Below are positions 1 to 11,577 of a stretch of 64,000 bases of DNA, one piece after another. Positions within the stretch are counted from its first letter, which is position 1; every line of letters starts with the position of its first letter. The stretch is taken from positions 312,501-376,500 of the forward strand of contig BLAL01000011.1 in assembly GCA_015698045.1 (NCBI GenBank). Direction: 5' to 3'. The position numbers and the translations under genes were made by a program. Source of the stretch: Rhizophagus clarus (taxonomy: Eukaryota; Glomeromycota; Glomeromycetes; Glomerales; Glomeraceae). The notes under the pieces were generated by a model, which was not told the DNA's origin, ran no database searches, and saw only the letters and a list, made by a program, of their open reading frames with translations.

Positions 1-669
1 AAGAAGAAAAATGGAATATAACAAGAAACTCAACACAAAACAAAACCAAACAGTAGGGAAAAATAAAATATGTCGAGTATAAAAAAGGAATAGGAAACTT
101 GCACAAATATTCCATTGTAATATTAAATCGTATCATTTTAATATTTTAAAAAAATTCGATTTAATACTTCACGACTTATATAAAAATTTATTTAGCTTTC
201 TTACACTCTATTTAGGTGATTTGAAGGTATTGTATGCAGCGCTTGTTATGTGAACTGAAATAAAATTATTGTCGATATTTTATTATGGAAATTTAAACAC
301 AATTTAATTCTTTCTGTTTATTCAAAATAAATGAACGAATACATGTAAATTAAATAATAAGACTATTACGATTTAAACTTTTATTCATCATCATTTCTAC
401 TTCTATTCCTATTATTCTATTTTATCGATACATTCAAAAGCAATTCACTGATGTTTGAAAAGCAAAAGAAATAACTGATAATAAAGTGTCAATTTGTAAA
501 CAATTTTCAAACATAAGCTAATGTTAATTAAAATTTAAAATATAATATCAAAAATAATTCAACAAATACAAAGTTCTATAATTTATTTGCTTTTGAATTT
601 GCTATTCTGATCCAAAAAAAAAAAAAAAATAAATAAAAATAAATACTGAATATTAAGTACAAAGCATCA
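1..669. other. AT-rich flank without a gene
   Basis: I see no coding exon here beyond the possible last exon of the kinase-like gene that ends at 670. The stretch is AT-rich and has an A run near 617. The last exon of that gene also contains a possible splice donor (GATG followed by GTAAAT), so an extra exon in this flank cannot be excluded. Confidence 0.5.
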
Positions 670-3600
670 TTATAAATATGGAAAATATTTACCATCTTCG
701 TTAATGTTTAATTGAGAAATATCAATTTGTAGGGATTCTATGTAATGGATTATAGAAAATTAGTATCTTTTCCAACTAATTTGGAAACTTTTACTAACAA
801 ATACCTGAAGATTCCATGTTAATTATATTATTATTTTCTTCATAATAATCAACAGGATTTTCTGGTTCAGGAATATCAATCTGTAAGCCTTCTACTTAAT
901 GTATTAAAATTTATTAGCATATATTTTATAATTGATTACTATTTTTATAAATATACCTGAAGATTCCGTGTTAGTATTATCAGAATTTTTTAGGTCAAGA
1001 TTATTGTAATTCAATTTAAAAGTATCAATTTGTAATGATTCTATTTGATGATCAACATCTTATTAGTATTTTTAACATAATTGATTTAAAAAAATTATTT
1101 TTTATAATTAGAATAATTAATACCTGAAAATTTCATGCTAATTATATTATCCCTTACTTCATAATAATCATCAGAATTTTTTGGTTGAGGAAGGTTATCA
1201 AAATCAAGTAATCTACTGGTATAAATAGCTTCTGAATGTGTTTCATATGATATTCCTAAACTAATTGAAAATGTGCTACCAGTTGATAATTTATTATTGA
1301 TTCTTTCTGCTTCTTCAATTTGTTCTTTTATTCCTGAATCGTCAGAAACATATTCTTGATGTGAACTTCTAAACAATTGACTTAAAGTCGCTTTAATCTC
1401 TCCCGCTTTTGGTCGATTCAATGGGTTTGCATCCAAACATTTTTTAATTAATTGCACAATTAATTGGGGTACTTTAATGTTAAACCTTGGTCTAAGTCCT
1501 TTACAGATTCTTATTGCTAAATTACAATCATGACTTACATCATGATATGGAGGTAATCCAGAAATTACTTCATACATAATTATGCCGAAACTGTAAATAT
1601 CCGCAGTCTCAGCATAATTTTGACCTCGTAAAATTTCAGGAGCAATGTAAGGTAAAACACCATATGTCTTATTTTTTGTATTTTCTGATGCATCATAATC
1701 TGCAGGTTTACATAATCCCATATCTGTTATACAAGTTACATTTCTGAGCCTTAGTATATTACCAATATGTAAATCTCGGTGGATTAACTCTTTTTCATGA
1801 ATATTTTTAAGTCCATGTGCAATACTATGTAAGTAATTTAACTTATTGTTCCAACTTAATTCATTGTAACTTGTATTTAAATAATCTCGTAAATTTCCAT
1901 TTTCTGCATAATCTAAAACCATAATGTAATTTCCTGTTTGTGGTTCTTGGGTTATTCCATAAAGTCTAATAATAGATTTGTGCATATTTACTTTATAATG
2001 TAATGTAATCTAAACATAGAAAATAACTATTAGTACCAAAAATCAATTATTAATTAGTAATCACTAGATAATTCACCTCATTCATAAATTCCAATGTAAC
2101 ATTTTTTGAATTATTTAAACTTTTCAGAGCCACAAGCATATTTTGATCTTTTCTTTTCCAACTGTTATGATTATCATCCCATTTATCCATATATCCATCA
2201 ATCCAATTTGCTTTATATACTTTTCCAAATCCACCTTTTGCAATATATTTAATATCACGAAACTTATTATAGGGTATCCATTCTAATGCATGACATTTAT
2301 TGTAATTATGATCTGATAACTGGGTATCTTGAATAAATTTATCAATATCATTATTACCACTAGTCCAGTTATTAAAATTATATTGAAAATATACTGCATT
2401 ACATTTATTATTACAATTTTTACATTTAATAGCATCTAAAACAACCATATAATTATTGGTTTCTGGATTCTGAGTAATTCCATAAATTTTATAAAGTTCT
2501 GTAATCTACAATATAAACATATTTAAAATGAGATTTTCAATTATTTATTTATTTTATTTATTAAATAACAAAATTACTGTCATACCTCATTTATAAATTT
2601 TAATGTAATATTTGCTGAATTATATAAATTTTTCAGAATCACAAGCATATTTTGATCTTTTCTTTCCCAATTGTTATGATTATTATCCCATTTATCCATA
2701 TATCCATCAATCCAATTTGCTTTATATACTTTTCCAAATCTACTTTTTGCAATATATTTAATATTACGAAATTTATTATAGGGTATCCATTCTAATGCAT
2801 GACATTTATTGTAATTATGATCTGATAACTGAGTACCTTGAATAAATTTATCAATATCATTATTACCACTAGTCCAGTTATTAAAATTATATTGAAAATA
2901 TATTGCATTACATTTATTTTCACAATTTTTACATTTATTGGTATCTAAAACAATTATGTAATTCTTGGTTTCTGGATTTTGAGTAATACCATAAATTTTA
3001 TAAGGTTCTGTAATCTACAATATAAACATATTTCAAATGAGATTTTCAATTATTTATTTATTTTGTTTATTAAATAACAAAATTACTGTCATACCTCATT
3101 TATAAATTTTAATGTAATACTTGCTGAATTACTTAAATTTTTCAGAGTCACAAACATATTTTGATTATTTTTTCTCCAATTTTGATTATGTGTATTCCAA
3201 TCATCTATATTTCCATCTATCCAATTTGCACTATACACTTTATCAATTTCGTTTTCTGTAAGATATCTAATATTATAAAATCTATCATAAGGTATCCATT
3301 CCAATACTGTTTTTTTACTATAATCATGAGCTAATAGCTGAGTATTTTGAATTAATTTATCAATATCATCATTACCACTAGTCCAGTTATCAAAATTATA
3401 TTGAAAATATAATGCATTACACTTATTATTACATTTTTCACATTTTCCAATATTTAAAACCGCCATATAACTTTTAGTTTCTGGATCTTGAGTTATTCCA
3501 TAAATTTTATAAGGTTCTGTAATCTACAATATAAATATATTTAAAATGAGATTTTCAATTATTTGTTTATTTTGTTTATTAAATAATAAAATTACTGTCA

Positions 3601-3993
3601 TACCTCATTTATAAATTTTAGTGTAATACTTGCTGAATTACTTAAATTTTTCAGAGTCACAAACATATTTTGATTATTTCTTCTCCAATTTTGATTATGT
3701 TCATTCCATTCATCTATATTTCCATCAATCCAATTTGCACTATATACTTTATCAATTTCGCTTCCTGTAAGATATCTAATGTTATAAAATCTATCATAAG
3801 GTATCCATTCCAATACTGTTATTGTACTATAATTATAATGAGCTGATAGCTGGGTATTTTGAATGAATTTATCAATGTATTTATTACCACTAGTCCAGTT
3901 ATTAAAATTTTGTTTAAACCATTTCGCATTACATCTGTAATCACAATCATGTGATTTAACTAGCTTTTTAACACTTTTGAGAAAAGAATCCAT
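670..3993 (-). CDS. Kinase-like protein with four tandem N-lobe modules and one C-lobe
   Basis: This is a spliced gene. The exons on the minus strand are 3604-3993, 3095-3523, 2586-3014, 2077-2505, 1124-2009, 957-1040, 805-891 and 670-737, giving 2802 nt or 933 residues in one frame. Exons 2-4 are each 429 nt and phase 0-0, and the donors read GAG|GTATGA or GAG|GTGAAT. Each N-terminal module has a Cys cluster, then NWTSGN, then a beta-strand region ending in VxLKxL with the candidate ATP lysine. The glycine loop is intact only in module 4 (AKGGFGKV). Module 3 has AKSRFGKV, and modules 1 and 2 have lost it (GSEIDKV, ENEIDKV). One C-lobe follows with HRDLHIGN, DMG in place of DFG, and APE. The start is the ATG at 3993; an in-frame TTG lies at 4008. 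Family knowledge points to a Ser/Thr/Tyr kinase-like fold. The exact exon set and the activity are inferred. Small exons 6 and 7 repeat a motif of the type ESLQID. Confidence 0.75.
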
Positions 3994-4351
3994 TGAAAAT
4001 TTTCTCAAAATAATTGATACATAAAATTAAAAAAGAAAGTCTTCGTTCAATAAGAAAAATTTATATAATAAGCTCAATGCTGTATAATGAAGTAATTATG
4101 CGTTGCTGAACAAACAATTATATGTTGGACAGCATTAAGATATCATTAATTAGTTAATTTGGTTGGATAAAATTTTGGACGATCATCATGTAACCGTAGA
4201 GGCGTAGACGATCACCAATATTTAACCAACACGTCTTGTATTTAATATTATATATATTGACGGGTTTTTGATCAATACGGCGCTCCATAATTATTTGACA
4301 AATAGCTCATGTGAAATGATGTAATAATAACGACCCTTTAATATCATATGG
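3994..4351. other. Upstream region of the kinase-like gene
   Basis: AT-rich sequence between the kinase start and the fold-back element. It should hold the promoter of the minus-strand kinase gene, but I cannot point to a convincing TATA box. No coding exon was found. Confidence 0.4.
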
Positions 4352-5738
4352 TATGACCCGCCGTTCTGATCAAAAGTCTTGTAGTAAATACTAGATTTAT
4401 CTATATTAAAATATAGGAAAATCTAGTATAAAATACTAGATAAATCTAGTATGAAATGGATAAATCTCGTATAAAATATAGATAAATCTAGTATGAAATA
4501 GATAAATCTATATTTTATACTAGATTTTCCTATATTTTATATTAGATGAGTCGATATTTTATACTAGATCAGATCTATATTTTAATATAGATCACCCTAT
4601 ATTTTATACCGGATAATTTGTTAAGCTTCACTGGTATGATTATCACCTGCCTATCTGCGCAGCATTGTAAGAAAAAAAAGGAAACTCTTTTTCCATTAAG
4701 GGGTGTCTATAATAAGTTTAATCACAAGCTCCTTAATAAAAATGAAATTCCCAGTTTATTAATTAAAATTGCTGTCACGAAAATTTAATTTCTCATATTC
4801 CATCTATTATTTGTAATTTTTGCCAATAATATTTAATTTCTAGAGGTATCTTTATAAAATTACAATCATGAAATTGAAAATTTCTCAAAGAATTTGATTA
4901 TAATATCAGTGTAAAAATTTATTTGAAGAATTTATTAATATTTTTTATATCATTTATTTCGAGGAAAGTATTCAAAATAGCTTGTATACAAAATAAATCT
5001 GTACTAGTCATTTTTACTATGGGCTTCTCAATTAAACTTATAGTAGATACTCCAACAAATTATGCACATAAAAAGGATTGTCAGAAAAATTATTCCTTTC
5101 CCATGACACTTTGTACAAGAATTTTACAAATTATATATCTCTAAGATTATTTAATGCAAAAGTAGCATCATTCACACATCTTAATGCCTGTTGTCTGAAC
5201 TCTTCTAAGTCATTTAATAATCTTGGTTGGCATTTTAACAAAAGTTTTAGCTATAATAATAAATAAATCAAAGAAAATTTTAAAATTTAATCAGTATACC
5301 TGATGTATTTTTTAAGTTTATTCACTTATAACAGATAAGAAGTTTTTTCATTTGATTTATTAAAAGTAATTATTTATATATTACAAATAACAAATAAACC
5401 AAAATTCCGGTTTACAGTAGGTGTGATAATCATGCCGGTGAAACTTAACAAATTAGTCCGGTATAAAATATAGGCGATCTATATTAAAATATAGATCTGA
5501 TCTAGTATAAAATATCGACTCATCTAATATAAAATATAGGAAAATCTAGTATAAAATATAGATAAATCTGGTATAAATATAGATTTATTTATTTCATACT
5601 AGATTTATCTATATTTTATACTAGATTTATCTATTTCATACTAAATTTATCTAGTATTTTATACTAGATTTTTCTATATTTTAACATAGATAAATCTAGT
5701 ATTTAATACTAGTCTTTTGATCAGAACGGCGGGTCATA
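4352..5738. mobile_element. Fold-back transposon with arms of about 300 bp
   Basis: The ends are inverted copies. The left end starts TATGACCCGCCGTTCTGATC at 4352, and the right end is its reverse complement, finishing at 5738. The outer 25 bp match exactly. The arms run to about 4651 and from about 5418, and are built from degenerate sub-repeats of the type ATCTAGTATAAAATATAG, many of them palindromic. The hexamer ATATGG lies directly outside both ends (4346-4351 and 5739-5744) and is the likely target duplication. A TA duplication just inside would be the alternative. The 770-bp centre shows no recognisable transposase, so this looks non-autonomous. The superfamily was not determined. Confidence 0.8.
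5131..5250 (-). other. Possible terminal exon inside the fold-back element
   Basis: A 39-codon open stretch follows a TTATAG acceptor and ends in TAA. Its composition looks protein-like (for example LLNDLEEFRQQALR). I found no upstream exon that joins in phase. It may be a remnant of a captured gene or chance. No function is assigned. Confidence 0.2.
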
Positions 5739-7621
5739 ATATGGTAACACAAAAACAAAATGGACGTTCACAGAGTTAGCTTAAAAAAACATCAATATTT
5801 GTTCATAGGGAACCAACTATACAATAAACATTAACAAATTTAATAGAATATCAATACCGGAATTGGAATGTCCTTTGATAAGATTCTTGTTACATCAACA
5901 CCTCAAAATGAACAAATTGACTGAAAAGATATGAAAATTACTGTATCGGATAATGCAGTTTTATCAAAAAAAAAAAAAAAAAAAATTCAGCAATAAACTA
6001 AAAAATTTGGATTTAAATCTTAAAATTCAATATAGTAGTAAGAAAATTTAGTTAAAATTGCAAAATATTTTTTAGAACCAAAGATTTTATTTGCAATTAA
6101 GAGAAATATGGTATTTAACACAACTTTTGTATGGTCAATAGTGAAAATTGAATCTGAATAACGACCAATATTATGTGGATTTTTAAAGAGCTTGTATTCA
6201 TCCAATATCCCAATTATAATAAAACTGACCGGGTTTGTTATTCACTTGCTCGGTCAAGAAATAAGTGAATTCCTATCAAAATATGGGAATGAGTTTCATC
6301 CCGAAAGCATTATATTAATATGTGTGAATATGAATTTAAAAGTTAAAGTTAATTGGATTGAATTGAATTGTATATTAAAAGGCTTTTTTCCGGTGACTTA
6401 ATTGAGTTATCCAATAATAAATTTCTTAAATTTTTTTAATTTTGTTGAATTAAACGAAAAAAATAATAAATTAAACACGGTGTTAAATATCCGTCTAATG
6501 CTGAACTGTAATAATATTAGTCATAAAAAATCAGTATTATTGTCGTACATTTGTTTCGTTGCAGAAATGTCATTCCTCTTTATCAAGGTACGTGCGACAA
6601 CTATCTGTTTTATTTTTCCACTAAAAAAAAGGATCATATTTATTCAGTTACCAAAATTTGGTTTTGTTGATATGAGATTTATGCCAATGTTTAGATAATT
6701 ATGCCGTATAAGGTTAATATGATTGAAAAATTTTTTATTCTAAAGTTTAAAAAAAGATTATGATAAATTATTTACCAAAAGAAGCAATTATATTTGTGTA
6801 ATTGTTGGTAAATTGGTAAAATTATCTTGTAAAAAATATTTTGATAATTATTCATTAAAAAAGCTATGATATTTGGTGTAACTATGATCAAGATTTTATT
6901 TCGTAAAGAATATAATGATAAAATTTTGTTAAATTATTTATTAAAGAATTAGAAGGTAATGTAGTATATTTATAAAGAAATAATTAATGTGGGCTATATC
7001 GGTCACAAGGCCCTTCATTGATTGGTAAAAATGGACCATTACGTGGCCCATTTTCCTTCGATCCTGTGACCGATATAACTACTCCTTATCCGGAATAAGG
7101 TAATTTTTTGATCTAAAAACGAAAAATATTGTCCAGCAAATTATCCTTATTCGCCACAATTAATTTTAAGTAAGAGTGGCAAACCTGTTAATATTGTGGA
7201 TTGGTCCTGCTGTAACATGTTTATAATTATTATTGTTGCTCTTTATAATTGCTTGTTGTATACTAGTAAAGAAAATCCAAGCTGTTGTATAGGTACTTCT
7301 TTGTGCAAACCATTTTAATAAATTATAATAAAATTATTATAAATTTTCAATATAAATAATATACAGATGCTCTAAACTACAAGTAAACATAGGGTCTTTT
7401 GATTTTAAATTTTGTATATATAGTGTATATATATTACAATAACTTTATTCCAAAGATAATCTTCAAAGAAGGATACTGCTATAAATAATATAGTTTTATT
7501 TATTAAGTGATAGCCTTTATATATAGAGTATATAATTAATTTTTTATTTTTAAATTAATGAGACATATTAGCACTTGCTCAATTTTCGGTTTTGGGCAAA
7601 ATAGCATGGATAACTTGATAA
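5739..7621. other. Region without a supported gene
   Basis: AT-rich sequence with an A run near 5968 and one short hairpin at 6996-7076. Two adjacent open stretches on the plus strand (6192-6401 and 6402-6698) start with TTG, are separated by an in-frame stop and resemble nothing I recognise. They could be a decayed gene but are not called. Confidence 0.4.
6996..7076. repeat. Short hairpin with 14-bp arms
   Basis: ATATCGGTCACAAGG at 6996-7010 is the near-perfect reverse complement of CCTGTGACCGATAT at 7063-7076. The loop of about 50 bases is richer in G and C than its surroundings. It may be a tiny MITE or a structured transcript. Its function is unknown. Confidence 0.55.
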
Positions 7622-7900
7622 ATGTTTTATTTATTATTTTTAATTATGATATCTATTAATTTATTTTCTTCATCACTTCAAATATCACTAGCCATGAATG
7701 ATTCGGAGCAACTTCATTCATGGGAAAATTATCTAACCGATTTTATTGATCACATAATACTTTCTAACAGCCAATATATTATTAGTCATCTGTATTATCG
7801 ATAAGAGATATTGAAAATATATTCATGCATTATTTATTGTCTTTTTTCTTTTAGAGAAGATATTCATTTTGCAGAATCAAATATTAATTCTAAAAAGTAA
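7622..7900 (+). CDS. Small putative secreted protein, two exons
   Basis: Exon 1 (7622-7791) and exon 2 (7855-7900) join across a 63-nt intron. The donor is GTATTA, the acceptor TTTTAG follows a T-rich tract, and the phase is kept. The product is 71 residues. The N-terminus is strongly hydrophobic (MFYLLFLIMISINLF...) and is followed by SLA, a plausible signal-peptidase site near residue 24. The mature part of about 47 residues is polar, has no Cys and ends in NSKK. I do not recognise a family. In a symbiotic fungus a short secreted protein could be an effector, but that is only an inference. If the intron is not spliced, the frame ends at a TAA at 7802-7804, giving 60 residues. Confidence 0.5.
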
Positions 7901-8576
7901 ATTAAGTCTCTTCCAGTATACGTTCTATGACATTTTCCATGTATGTTATTGATCACTTAAACTGTCATCTGTCAATTTATTTGTCTTATTTTCCTATAAA
8001 TTAATCATTAATCAATCATAAAAAGTCAGAGTTAAAATGATATGTTATAATTATGATATTTTGCATCACAATATTACAGTTAGATAATAATTAGTAATCA
8101 TTATTGTACTAATGAGTCATTGCAAATTTGAAATATTTTTGTATTATTTAACTCAATATTCATAAAAAGGTTTGAATCTTAGTCATAGTTTCAAATTAAA
8201 GCCATAGTTTCAGATTATGCATCGTTGTGCTTAATTGAGTACATATTTTTTCATTATCCTACATTCGATAAAATTAGACCACTTGTATATATAAAGTTAT
8301 CAGCAGTTACATTTATTTACTAAATATAATTCCAGCTGACTCAGTATGAGTCATATTACCTAAATAAATAGTAACGCACAAACACGTCACACGTATCCAA
8401 CATATCCAATAAACGTGTTATTAGTCGCTCCAGTAACAGATATTATAAAATGTCATTGAATTTCTTAAAAAAAAAAAAAAAAAAAAAAAACATATGAAAA
8501 AAAGACGCAAATCGTGTATTAATTAAAAAAATTAATTAAAAAATTAAAAAATAAGAGCTACGATTAAACAATGAAA

Positions 8577-8850
8577 AAGGTGGGTATGTTAGACTTATTA
8601 CAACTTGCTCAAAGGTCAAATCTTAGGATTATGTTACCAAACGAGTCGCCCAACCCAAAGTCGTTGACCCATATGATACTTATTTGATGGGAAAAGGGGA
8701 GACGGGCATATTACTTGGGAGGCGAACGACAGCCGTTGCCTTTGAGACCTAAAGTGCCGGAGTCCACCAACTGGGGGGGAACCAGTTTGGAAGCCCGAGT
8801 GCGAAAAACTCCGTGAAACTACGGCCCACTTAGAAGACCTAGTCGTCTAA
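8577..8850 (+). repeat. GC-richer decayed coding-like cassette
   Basis: This island stands out from the AT-rich flanks. One plus-strand frame reads protein-like after a stop, for example VVDPYDTYLMGKGETG and then LLGRRTTAVAFET. It is then broken by TAA and reads on as QLGGNQFGSPSAKNSV to a second stop. It looks like a fragment of a former transposable-element or host coding sequence. I recall similar peptide tails in predicted Glomeromycotina proteins but cannot verify that here. Confidence 0.35.
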
Positions 8851-9604
8851 CCTTATTTTTTATTTGAAATAGTTACTATCAAAATTCAAAGAAAGCAACC
8901 CTTGAGGAAAAGAATGAAGAATAAAAATAAAGAATTAGAAAATTCATCGTGTACTAAGCAAGAAGTCATTACTAAACATAAGTACTCATTTATATTAATT
9001 TTTTTCTATTAATAATATTAACAATTTAACAATTTATTTTAATAATTTGTTTTATAGATAAAAAGCAAATGAATAAAGGAAAGGAAAGTTTTGTTTTATT
9101 TAATTGCTATATCGAAATCTCTCTGTCATGATTAAAATATATAATTAATTGTTATCTTGTTAATTAATTGCGTAAAGCATACGGCACAATATTTTCTTTG
9201 CTTATTTAATCACCTCATTTTGTTATCTTGTACGATCACTTCGCCCATCTTTTATTAAATCAACCGCAGGAGATTATGTGCTTCTTTGATTTAATTTATG
9301 TTTTTACTTTTAGAAACATCAACACACTTATTCACGTACCTTTATCGTTATATTTATTACTTTTCTTTCGTAATTATCAGACAAATTATATAAATTACAT
9401 TTGATAATAACAGAATAATAAATAATCTTTTATTTGCCTGAACAAATTATGGAATTTCTAAATTTGATGAATAACATTTAATGTTTATTATTATAGTGAT
9501 AAATTTTTACAATCATAATCGAAAATAATGTAATAATTATTTTGAAGAGCAACTTACGATTATTATATTCATTTGGTTAAAAAGATGTTTACAATTTTTT
9601 TTAA

Positions 9605-9748
9605 GTTATTACATTTTGAAAAAATATCTAATATTAATTAGTTATTACATTTTGAAAAAATATCTAATATTAATTAGTTATTACATTTTGAAAAAATATC
9701 TAATATTAATTAGTTATTGCATTTTGAAAAAATATCTAATATTAATTA
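9605..9748. repeat. 36-bp tandem repeat, four copies
   Basis: Four head-to-tail copies of a unit that begins GTTATTACATTTTGAAAAAA. They are almost identical; the fourth has a G in place of A (TTATTGC). The high identity implies recent expansion. No function is evident. Confidence 0.9.
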
Positions 9749-10263
9749 AACTTTTATAATACAACTTTCCATTCATATTGTGAAATTTAACAATTCTTCA
9801 AATTTTTTTGGGACGGGACCAAAGTTTGAATCTATTCTAGCTTCAGTAATCAATAAATACTTTTAACAAACAATTAATATAAAACTATATTTTTCAACGC
9901 TAAGCAAATACACTTTTGAACGTTACTATAGCATTTTGTTCAAATTTCGAATTTCAACTAAATTGATTTCTCAATAATCCTTAAAATTCAGCAGAGAAAA
10001 TTTTTAAGCAGTATTTTTTCGCGTATATTACGTTTATGGGTACTTTATAACTTTAAATTTAATCTCTGTTGTTTATTTTTAGTTTTATCGCATTTAATAA
10101 TTCTCATTTCATACTGTATATCTCACTTTAATTGAGTTATTTATATGTGTGCTTATTAATTTACCGTCCTAAACCAAAATAAGTCACAAAAATTAACCTC
10201 TACAATAAATTTTTTAAGATATATTGAAGAAAAGTAAACAAATTTTTATTATTTTTGAACTAG

Positions 10264-11577
10264 TGAAATATCAAGTTTCGGAAGATGATCATCCACAATG
10301 ATCTTACGATTAACGCATCAGGTCGTGATTTTATTTTACGTCATAGTATCGATAAACCTAAAGAAAAACGACTATTTTTATGTATTCTCTTAGGTTATGA
10401 TGTACAAAGAACGCATTATATACTGGATAATAAATTTCCATCTGGATCATTTCTTAATGCACTTGAGGACTATAAACAGAAAACTTTACCTTTAGATACA
10501 AAAGAACAAATGTATACCGCTATTATGACTCTAGTTCATCATAATGCTTTTCAGATGAAATATGATTGGTTCATTATTTTTATAATTGCGAATGAAATTG
10601 ATCCCAACTATACCTTCATTGATCGTTTAAAATCCTTAAAATATTCTAATGAAAACTTAGCAATGTTCATTGAAAGATGTAAAACTATTAAACCTTATAA
10701 TGAAAACATTAAATTTGAATGTTATGCTAAAATTGCAAAGGTAAAAATTTAAATAAATTTGACTTAATGGGTTTTTTATTTAAGTGATTTTAAAGAGTTT
10801 TTTTTTAAAAAAAATTTTTTTTTTTTTTTAGTGGTTAATCCGATTATGTCATAATATGGACTCTCTTTTAATACTTTGGAATGATGTACTTTTTCATAAT
10901 AGCGAAATTGATAGAAATATTTTTAAGTGTTTTATTGAACAAATTCAAGAATGTATTTCCCATGATGATGCTGTTGATTTAAAGCACCACTTTAAAAGAA
11001 TTCCGGCAGATTATCGATATGATGTGTCCAAAGTTTTCCGATCTCGTACTTTATTTTACTTGAACATTCGGAAAGTATCTGGACAGAGGAAAATATTACT
11101 TCTGTTACAAATCTTCTTCATGATAATAGTCTGTATTGGGGTAGAGATGAAGTTATTCAATCATTAGAGTCAATATCACAATCATATACGTTAGAATTAT
11201 TAAATTCATTTCCAAAAATTTTAGAATATTGTTTCCATAATGATCTCTCGGATACTGAAGAGGAAAAGATATCAGAAAGTTGTATAGTTTGGTTTAAAAA
11301 TCTTATAAAAAAGCTTAATGCAAGTTCATCAAATGAGAGCGATTTAATTTTTTCAATGTTTCAACAATTAGAACTTGTGCATCCATTTCTTAATCAAAAG
11401 GATAATATTTGGGGAAATTTATCAGATATTGCTTTAGAAAGAACAAAGAATTGTCCAGAAAATCAAATTTTTGATGCAATAAAATTTGTAGTACAAATTA
11501 ATCAAAATGATGTTAAAAAATTATTCTTAAATATTGTACAAGAAAGATTAAAAAAGCACTATACAACAAACGGTTAA
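10264..11577 (+). pseudogene. Truncated RNF213-like copy
   Basis: This is a partial relative of the large gene at 19524. It matches that gene from about residue 133 to the end of its second exon. Examples are the blocks AFQMKYDWFIIF against AFQMKFDWLIIF, and MDSLLILWNDVLFHNSEI against MDSLFKLWDNVLFHNSEI. The intron at 10740-10830 sits at the same place (AAG|GTAAAA to TTTTAG|TGG), so this is a DNA-level copy and not a retrocopy. A one-base deletion near 11057 shifts the frame; the homologous frame continues to 11577. The CBM20-like part, the ATPase core and the C-terminal part are all missing. It is most likely non-functional. Confidence 0.8.

Larger units (their letters stand above)
7901..10263. 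other. Long intergenic stretch with repeats
   Basis: No gene is supported. The stretch holds a poly-A run near 8466-8490, a GC-richer decayed cassette at 8577-8850 and a four-copy 36-bp tandem repeat at 9605-9748, which are listed separately. Confidence 0.5.

Noticed and set aside
4923-5266. Two overlapping plus-strand frames in the centre of the fold-back element
   Set aside because: One starts with TTG, both have hydrophobic or random composition, and the minus strand shows a more protein-like stretch in the same place.
6192-6698. Two consecutive plus-strand open frames
   Set aside because: Both start with TTG, an in-frame stop separates them, and no motif or splice signal joins them.
8577-8850. 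RNase P, SRP or rRNA gene in the GC-richer island
   Set aside because: None of the conserved blocks of these RNAs could be found, and a protein-like frame explains part of the composition.
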